Source: Cubamyces lactineus
Lineage: Eukaryota; Basidiomycota; Agaricomycetes; Polyporales; Polyporaceae
Direction of reading: 5' to 3'
Assembly (NCBI GenBank): GCA_022376465.1
Contig: JACDTU010000004.1
Span: 558,001-622,000, forward strand
DNA length: 64,000 nt
The first letter of the stretch is position 1. The number at the start of each line of letters is the position of its first letter. This document shows positions 57,149-64,000 of this stretch, piece by piece. The notes under the pieces were generated by a model, which saw only the letters and a program-made list of their open reading frames with translations, searched no databases and was not told the origin of the DNA. The position numbers and the translations under genes were made by a program.

Positions 57149-58046
57149 GAAGCTTATATTGTACACGTTAACGGTGGTATACGGGTATGTAATGGAGCGG
57201 TGATTCCGCGTCCTGTTGTAGACTTCCGGGTGCTTGAGCCTAACCCTTATGTGGGGCCGTCCGGTCGAGGTCAGTTCAGGCTCACTTGGTGACGGCGCGG
57301 AATCATCACATTGACTGCTCTCTGCTAGACTTGCAGAGACATGCCGAGGCCGTGCAGCCTCTGTTTGATGCCAGAGTCATCACATGTATCAGGTCTGCGA
57401 GGGCCTGGAAGTAACCGATAACACGGAAGCCGGAGCGAATGCACGGCATGGCATTAGCATGACCATGCTCTGCCGGGGTCTCAGGGACGCTGCGCCAGAA
57501 CATACGGTTCATTAAGCCGGTACGTCACGGTAGACATACACGCTCTGGGCCTGATAGACTCACCCAGGTGGACGCGCCGACGTCGGGGAACGAAAGTCGC
57601 ACAACTTTGTTTGAGCTTATGGGCGGCAATGCCGTGTTCCAGGCGAGCCTTTTTCGGCCAGAACGCCTATGGACCTGCACGTGACCGCGACTGGGCCATT
57701 CTATCTGTGCCTCCTGCGCCGCCCAGACTCAGCGCCCATTGTACGCCTTCCTTTCGCAGCGGTACCGCATGTCACGCTGTTGTTGCGATGCGTGGTCTAT
57801 CGCGGGCTGGTCTGTACGAGACGGTTCGATGCGTTCCGACTTGTGTCGAGTTGCGGGGGCGCGCGAGACATGGGGCTGTTAGACATATCGCAGGGGTTGC
57901 ACATATAAATTGGAGTGCGTTTCTGGCCTACTCTCCATCAACCCAGATCACCTCTACTCAGCTACTCAGCTACATAGCTCCTCGAGCTCAAGAGCCTACA
58001 CACCACTCCTCCCACACACCGCTCTCCTACACACCCACCACTCGAA
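57149..58046. other. Intergenic region; no gene recognised
   Basis: 898 bases. A long open frame on the plus strand (57611-58453) runs across this region and over the small gene at 58047, but its composition is random and it lacks a domain. The last about 130 bases are C/A/T-rich leader of the next gene, with an ACATATAAAT TATA-like element at about 57900-57909. Confidence 0.45.
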
Positions 58047-58368
58047 ATGGCGCTTCCGTACCTTGTTGTCTCCCGTGCTCCCGTAAGTTGTGTGCTTCTT
58101 CTTACGTTTCGGAAGCTCACAATCTTCGCAGTCACTCATTCTCTTCGGTACACTCGAAGCAGCACTTGCTTCCTTTGTATGGTACCAATGGCAGAAGCCC
58201 AGGTCTGTTCCCGCCCTCACCTGGGTACGCGCAGTCACTCATCTCTCCTCACGCAGCCTTATCTCCGGCCCTCTGCCTTCAGCCATTCCCAAGGGCTACA
58301 TCGGCAAGGCCCGTTTCCAGCACCACGAGATGCAGCCCATCCACATCGCGCAAGGTCTCCGCCACTAA
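58047..58368 (+). CDS. Small single-pass membrane protein, 72 aa
   Basis: Three exons: 58047-58082, 58132-58202, 58257-58368 (219 bases; all junctions GT-AG with matching phases). One clear hydrophobic segment (SLILFGTLEAALASFVWYQW) near residues 13-32, followed by QKPR and a polar tail rich in Pro, His and Gln ending HIAQGLRH. The size, a TATA-like element and three well-formed exons argue for a real gene. The organisation resembles small mitochondrial inner-membrane subunits, but I do not recognise a family and make no functional claim. Confidence 0.7.
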
Positions 58369-58633
58369 GGTCTCCGCCACTAGAGTCCCGCTCCCGCAGC
58401 GCGACTTCTCAAGTATGATACCCGCTGTTAATGACAGCACCATCTGGGACTAGCTGGCCCCTGGTTGGTGCGGAGAAGATGGCCCCATACACGGCTGGCC
58501 GACGCGAAGAGGATACGGGTTCTTTCGTCGATGCAGGAGTTTCTTTTTCATGGCTCGGACTGTCGCACATTCGAAGATTCTGTTGTACAAAGCATGACCT
58601 GCATAATGTATTATACGTCTCAGCCGAATATCG

Positions 58634-59836
58634 TTAACTGGCATCTACATCGTGCGAGAGCGAATCATCGTCGTCGTCTACCATGTTCTCTTTCCAGAGC
58701 GCGTAGAGCTTTCTCCGGTTTGCGTCGCGCGTGTCAGGCTCGCTTGCGATGTCGAACATCTTCTTGAGCAGCGCCTTTTTCAGTGTTGTGCCGCTCATGG
58801 CACCTTCGCGCTTGGGTTCGGTTGCACATGCATTGACTACGAGGTTGGAATATGACGATGTGGAGAGGCGGGGTCGCTTGCGGCTGGGTGGTTCATCGGA
58901 GTCGTGCACCGTGCCGAGCGCGGAGTATAGTGGGTCGAGAAGCGCAGACTGTATGCGCTGATATGTGGTGTTCGTTGGTGTGCGAGCAGCGAGCGTGAAG
59001 AAGGGCGTCAGGAGTGTTGACAGGGGAGCAGGGAGAGGTTCTGGGACGGGTGCGTTGCCAAGTGCCTTATCGAGCTCTTCGAGGTAGATGTCTGCAAGGT
59101 GGTACGCGAGGCTAGTAGGGACTCTGATGTCTTCTGGGCTAGTGATGCAAATGCTCCGGTCAGATTGGCCTTATTGCGCGTTTTTTGAGCTTACCATAAT
59201 GGCCCACCACGATCAGTGAGTATGGAGTTATATTCATCGCAAGCAGCCTGGTCCCACTCGGCTCGGATGAGCAGCCTGAACGAGGCATTCACGAATCGAC
59301 GGACGAGCATATAGTACTTGTCAATCCTACCCATGCATGCATGTGAGTATTCTGTCCGGAGGCGACATGAGCAAGCAGGTAGGCGTACCGTAACCGGTCG
59401 ATGTTGTTCCACTCTCGTACGGTTGCCTCCCAGAATCCACGCAGGAACTCCAAAGACACAGAGAGTTTGGTAATGTTGAGGAGAATCTCGGCAATCTCAG
59501 AAGCGAGGGCTTGTTGCACTAGCGGCTTGTCCGACATCCAGAAACCTGCGGGGACATGGGTATGACGGCCTTGGACCGACGCCGAAGAAACATGAACGTA
59601 CAATAGAATATCCCCTTCCAGAGTTTCGCCATCTCAGCTTTGGGCAATAGATCCCGCTCAGGATCGGAGAGGAAGGTCGCAAGACTCTTGATCGCCTTGT
59701 CCCTCGTCTTCTTATCTTGAATGCATGCGCATTAGTCGGGGCCGTACACATGAAGGACATTAGACCATTACGCACCCGTTGACGCGAGGTATTTGCCCAG
59801 GGGAGGGCCGCTGCTAGAGGCAGATTCTGACGCCAT
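58634..59836 (-). CDS. rrp1: Ribosomal RNA processing protein RRP1/Nop52, 322 aa
   Basis: Nucleolar factor for 27S pre-rRNA processing in 60S biogenesis. Five exons: 59836-59776, 59715-59602, 59545-59389, 59326-59195, 59138-58634 (969 bases). Family signatures: PPLGKYLASTDKKTRDKAIK, LFLS-type helix ATFLSDPERDLL, AEMAKLWKGIFYCFWMSDKP, VQQALASEIAEILL, WNNIDRLRIDKYYMLVRRFV, LAYHLADIYLEELDKAL. The C-terminus has a basic motif (PSRKRPRLS), consistent with nuclear import, and ends in an Asp run. It pairs head-to-head with GCP4. Together with RRB1 it makes two 60S assembly genes in the window, but they are not adjacent. Confidence 0.95.
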
Positions 59837-60110
59837 TATCTTGTTTTGTTGTCGCCCTGGATAGCGGGATGGGGACGAGCAACTGCACTAGGATGAACGA
59901 GGACGAACGAGAGCCACACAGATGGCGGAGAAGGAGAGGACGGCAAAGTCCAAGCAGGCGGGAAAGTTTTTCCGATTTTCTCGGACATGTTTGGCCTGAT
60001 CATGAACGACGCGTCGCGCGTTTCACCCTCTTCCTCGACCACGCCCCGCGCCTCTCTCCTATACTTACCTGGACGCATACCCTCCTCTCGTGATACCCTC
60101 GTCTTGCCAA
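59837..60110. promoter_or_regulatory. Shared divergent promoter of RRP1 and GCP4
   Basis: 274 bases between start codons, no TATA box seen. Confidence 0.45.
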
Positions 60111-62471
60111 ATGATTGCTGAAGTCCTGCTTGTGCTCGCTGGCCACTCGGCCTCGCTTTTCCCCACTGATCACACTGTCCACCCCGCGTTTGCGCCTCTC
60201 CTCCACCCTGGCGAGGAGCAATGTCTTGAATCACTCGGGCAGATCGCTTTGCGCTATCGCAAAGTGAAGAACGCGTGTTCTACCCTTGCGCGTCCTACGT
60301 CGCGCTATGTTTCTGCCCTCTGTGCCACGCTCAACCAGATACTGAAGGATGGATACGAATGCCTTGTAGTGGACACGGAGGCGAAGGTCTTACAACGCGA
60401 CAGTAGCCTCGTCGCGTCAGGTTCTTTCGTGCCTCTCTCTTCCTTGCGCGCCATTTTTGCGGAATGGGACGCGCCCTTGGCCTCTCTGGAGACGCTTGTC
60501 GACGAGCTGCAGGCGCAGGAGCACTGGCCTCCAGGCCCTCTCATTGACCTTCTTGCAACTCGATCCCAGACTGGGATCCACCGCGTCTCCGCCATTTACT
60601 CCCACCTCTCTGAAGCAGTGCAACGCGTTTGGCTAGCGCAGCTGCAAGCGCTGCTGGTCCACGGCACACGCTCTCCTAACGATCCACTCACGGACCAGAA
60701 CTACGCCTTATTGGAGGGTGCAGTCCCATCTTGTGTATCTAGCCAATCTCGCGATTCTATCACCTATGTGGGACGTGCGATCGGTACGGTCAAGGCAGCC
60801 AAATGGGAGAAACAGTTTCCTCAGGACCTCGCACGCGAACATACGAAGCTGTTGAACTCGGTCCTTCCTCAGGATCAATACGCGTTTGACCGGATCATCA
60901 TGGATATCCGAACGGCGGTCAGTGAATGGTTGTGGCTGAACGTGCTGACACATCAAGACGTCGAGGATGCGGTAGAATCCCTGTGAGTACAAGTATATGT
61001 AGATTACACCAAACTCAACAGTTCTTCAGGGCCAACTACTTCCTACTCCGGAATGGCGAATTCGCGCTATCGCTCATCCGCGAAATTGAACGGTTAAAAC
61101 TGTCCAGACTTAGCGCGAGGTCGGTCCCAAGCACGATGATCCGTGAACAGGACCTCCATCTAGCTCTCCTGCGCGCATCTCTGGGCACTACGGCTCAGCA
61201 AGATCCTTCCCTCGCGCACCTACACTTCCGTATGCCCTCAGGACCCATTCGGCCTCTCCTCCCATCTCTGGCCGGTGCACCTGCCAAAGACTTATCAACC
61301 TCGCTGTCCCAGCCGGCTGAACCGACATCCTTTGATGATTTGCTTCTTGGTACACCGCTCATGTTGACGTACAGTGTCACTTGGCCCCTTGATCTCTTCC
61401 TTCACGCGTCAGACCTACAAACATACGCCATGCTGTTCTCATACCTTTCAGCCTTGCGCAAGACCCACACGCGCATACATGCGTGCTGGACTGCACTGTC
61501 GAACGCACAGCGTGCTAGACGGAGGTGGACTGGCCTCGGCGAGGGCGGCACTGCGGAGGATCTCAAGGCGCGTCAAGAGCTCCTTCGATGTGGCTGGGGC
61601 GTCGTGAGGGAGATGAACTGGTTCTTGGACACTCTGCTGGGCTATGTCATGACGGACGTAGTCGACGTCGAATTCAGGAAGATGAAAGGCCTCCTCCTTG
61701 GACGCCCGGCCGGAGGGATAGCGCGACAAATGACGGGCTCTGGGTCTGCTCAGGAGAGCGTGGGCGCTGTACCGTTGGCTGCATCGAAGTCGGGGTCGAC
61801 TATTCATCCCTCTCAGAGCACCTCCGTGCCGCCGCTAGACTTTACTACTCTTCGCGGTATCCACACGACGTACCTGGAGCGACTCCTTACTGGCAGTCTG
61901 TTGTCCAACCCGGCGCTCACAAATATTATCCGCATGATCTTGGAGGTCTGTGAACGGTTTGCGGCGCAGGTTGAGCGGTGGGGGGGAGACGTACTTCCCG
62001 CCCTCTTGTTCGAAGGCAGTCTCGCTGCAGCTGGCGCTCAGAAGGTTGGGGATATGGTTGCAGAGCGCTATGCGATTGTTGGGGAAATTGATGAGGTGCT
62101 GTAATCATACTCAACGTCGAGTATCCAATTTGGCTAAATGTTCGTTCCAGGCTCTCCAAACACTTCTGGATGCGTTCTACGAGCAGCTTTCCCTTTCTAC
62201 GACCTTGCAACCGTTCTCTGCCACCGCCGACGTGACGAAGTCTGTGTTGCTCCAGAACACGAGTATGGCGAATACCACAGGCTTCCACACCTTCAGGGGC
62301 GGACGGAGAGGGAAGCGTCTTGAAGGAGACGAGGAAGTGCGCCGACATGTTGAGCGATTGCTTCTTCGCCTCGACTTCAACGGGCAATTCTCAAGTGCAG
62401 GAAGGAGGCGACGAGGAACACATTATGCGCGCGACGATGAGGACATTCTCAAGCAAGGCGGGCTAGCATGA
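60111..62471 (+). CDS. Gamma-tubulin complex component 4 (Spc97/Spc98 family), 752 aa
   Basis: Structural subunit of the gamma-tubulin ring complex that nucleates microtubules at the spindle pole body and in the cytoplasm. Exons 60111-60982, 61030-62095, 62151-62471 (2259 bases). Start chosen at MIAEVLLVLAGHSASLF, which matches the usual GCP4 beginning (MIHELL-). GRIP1-like N-terminal part: FAPLLHPGEEQCLESLGQIA, RYRKVKNACSTL, SGSFVPLSSLRAIFAEWDAPL. GRIP2 part: FLLRNGEFALSLIREIERL, LMLTYSVTWPLDLFLHASDLQTYAMLFSYL, MNWFLDTLLGYVMTDVVDVEF, LRGIHTTYLERLLTGSLL. The last intron has an unusual donor (GAG/GTGCTG); the GT four bases on would break the frame. Confidence 0.92.
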
Positions 62472-63589
62472 GGGCCTTCTATCCTCCATTGGAATAGCGG
62501 ACGAGAGGACTAGTAGCCGGCACACCCCCTCGTACCTCCGTGGAAGTTACGGCAATCACATGTTGGAATGCTCTTCACTTAGCGTGCTCCCGGCTTCGCT
62601 CACCGCTCTACCCTGTGGACCCCTTCTTGCACTGCAGCTGATGCGTCTCGATGTGGGTTGAACGCGCTGTTGTCAGCTCTGCGTGCCCGGTACGTAGCGC
62701 ACTTACTATGAGAACCGTGCAAATTGATCATCCTCTTACTATAGACCGCCAGGATGCCTTCAGTCTGGTAGGGTACTTGGGTCATCTGAGTTGCAGCAGA
62801 CTAATGTCGCCATCGACAACTCCCAGGTGGACATTGTCTTCGAAGGCTCTGTTCATATCACTCCATTACCAGATAAACCGTGGAAGAAGGATACGTTGGC
62901 TATGGCATAATGTAATTACTGCATACAGCTTCTAATCTGGTGACATTGTACTCCGGCGACTGACGGTGCTGAGCTGAGGTTCTAGGTAGCCCTTGACCCA
63001 AGGTGCACTACACCTGATGAAGGCTAGCTATGAGAGCCCCCGAGTCATGACTCGACCAACCAATCATGCCACGATGCCCTAAATGATGTTCTCTTGCCCA
63101 TTAGGCGATAATCCATACGGGTTAGAGCAATTGAAGGCTTGTATCTCATACTTTCCGTGGCAAGCCATATGCGCCCAATTTCCTATCTAACCTTGGATCG
63201 AAGTCCGTTGATATCCATGGTGTCTCAGGTCGCTCGGGCCGTTGAATATGGCACAGAGTCTGCTGCATCCACGGGCAACTACCGTGGGTACTTTGAAGTA
63301 CTTTCCAGCGCGTTGTTGATGTACGAAACCCTCGGAAAGACTGACAAATATAGCTAGCAGACTGAAGAGGTGTGTCACGTGACCGGATCCTATGACTCAA
63401 GTCGAGTTTTTGGAGAGTGGTAGAAAAGCCGGGCGTGCCGTCCAAGTCCGCTCAGCTTCCTTACCTCTCAAACTTTTCTGCCTCCTTCCATCTCCTCCTC
63501 CACCCCGTCTCGCTTGTTCTCCTCGCCCCCGCGCGCACTCCTCTACACACTCCTCTACATCCATCAAATCTACTGCAGATTAGATTAAA
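62472..63589. other. 1.1 kb intergenic region; no gene recognised
   Basis: 62850-63400 is AT-richer than average with no coherent reading frame. The last 120 bases are a C/T-rich leader typical of strongly expressed fungal genes. No RNA gene recognised. Confidence 0.45.
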
Positions 63590-64000
63590 ATGTGCCCTTG
63601 CCAAAACGGTGCCTCTGAGCAGCAGGCCGCTGAGAAGTCCGAGATGGTCCAGGTCCCGCTTAACGGCTCGACCTCTGCACAATCCGTTACATCCACCGCT
63701 GCTGCCACCAACGGCGTGAACGGCCACACAAACGGTGCTACGAACGGTAATGCTTCCCGCCCTCAGCGTCCAATCAACCCCTATGCGCCCCGTGCATCCG
63801 ACTTTTTGAGCAACGTCTCCAACTTCAAGATCATCGAGAGCACCCTCCGAGGTGGGTATGCGTCCTGCCGCCCTCGGCTACGCTAGGCTGGGGTGGGTTC
63901 GTTGCACCAGCATGCTCATGCACGCGATCTACAGAGGGCGAGCAGTTCGCTAACGCATTCTTCGACACCAAGACCAAGATTGCGATTGCTAAGGCCTTGG
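63590..64000 (+). CDS. Homocitrate synthase, 5' part
   Basis: First enzyme of the alpha-aminoadipate lysine pathway (acetyl-CoA + 2-oxoglutarate to homocitrate). Exon 1 is 63590-63851, then a GT-AG intron (63852-63934), and exon 2 runs off the end of the window. The N-terminus is an Ala/Thr/Asn-rich leader (MCPCQNGASEQQ...). The conserved part begins NPYAPRASDFLSNVSNFKII and continues ESTLREGEQFANAFFDTKTK; the STLREGEQF motif contains the catalytic Arg and metal-binding Glu of the DRE-TIM metallolyases. Whether it carries a mitochondrial targeting function cannot be judged from this leader. Confidence 0.93.

Noticed and set aside
57611..58453. 280-codon open frame overlapping the small membrane protein
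   Set aside because: No recognisable content; the three-exon 72-residue model in another frame has matching splice sites and a membrane segment.
1..64000. CRISPR arrays, operons, ribosome binding sites, riboswitches, phage or plasmid features
   Set aside because: None seen; the genome is eukaryotic, with spliced genes and individual promoters.

Overview
The window is nuclear DNA of a filamentous basidiomycete, most likely a wood-decaying agaricomycete of the Polyporales type. I infer this from small, dense spliceosomal introns (mostly 50-70 bases, up to 12 per gene), a high-redox laccase of the classic white-rot type beside a secreted GH3 glycosidase, and basidiomycete-style versions of PacC, TAF1, FCP1 and PA28. 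Reading frame could be followed through every exon junction of about 22 genes.

Layout. 1-2168: 3' part of a RAD5/HLTF-like SNF2 helicase with a RING. 2433-2840: two nearly identical intron-containing tRNA-Leu(AAG) genes in inverted orientation. 3375-3948: decayed hAT transposase. 4289-6261: divergent transcription factor pair (Zn2Cys6 and bHLH). 6262-11105: nearly 5 kb with no recognisable gene. 11194-16410: laccase converging on a GH3 beta-xylosidase/glucosidase, then a BSP-family peptidase (16783-17688). 18213-21546: CTD phosphatase FCP1. 22019-26287: three tandem paralogous short-chain dehydrogenases. 26582-29270: myosin regulatory light chain and a conserved nuclear-type protein. 30497-36030: tandem duplication of an unusual phospholipase C-like domain fused to a fucose-lectin propeller; the upstream copy is a pseudogene. 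37539-40309: pH-response factor PacC/Rim101. 42914-46804: TAF1. 47194-50562: PA28 proteasome activator and ribosome-assembly factor RRB1. 51215-51949: MAPEG glutathione transferase. 52343-57148: unknown Ser-rich protein, 5-hydroxyisourate hydrolase and TBC Rab-GAP. 58047-62471: 72-residue membrane protein, RRP1/Nop52 and gamma-tubulin complex component 4. 63590-64000: 5' end of homocitrate synthase.

Functionally this is mostly a housekeeping neighbourhood (transcription, ribosome biogenesis, cytoskeleton) interrupted by accessory islands: the laccase/GH3 lignocellulose pair, the SDR cluster and the lectin-enzyme duplication. The most notable cross-cutting signals are eight introns with GC-AG rather than GT-AG ends, one of which has a GT-AG counterpart in a neighbouring paralogue; a lectin-enzyme fusion with one live and one dead copy; an AT-hook-like insertion in a bHLH loop; and a run of micro-exons in PA28. 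Coordinates of multi-exon genes run from start codon to stop codon and include introns.
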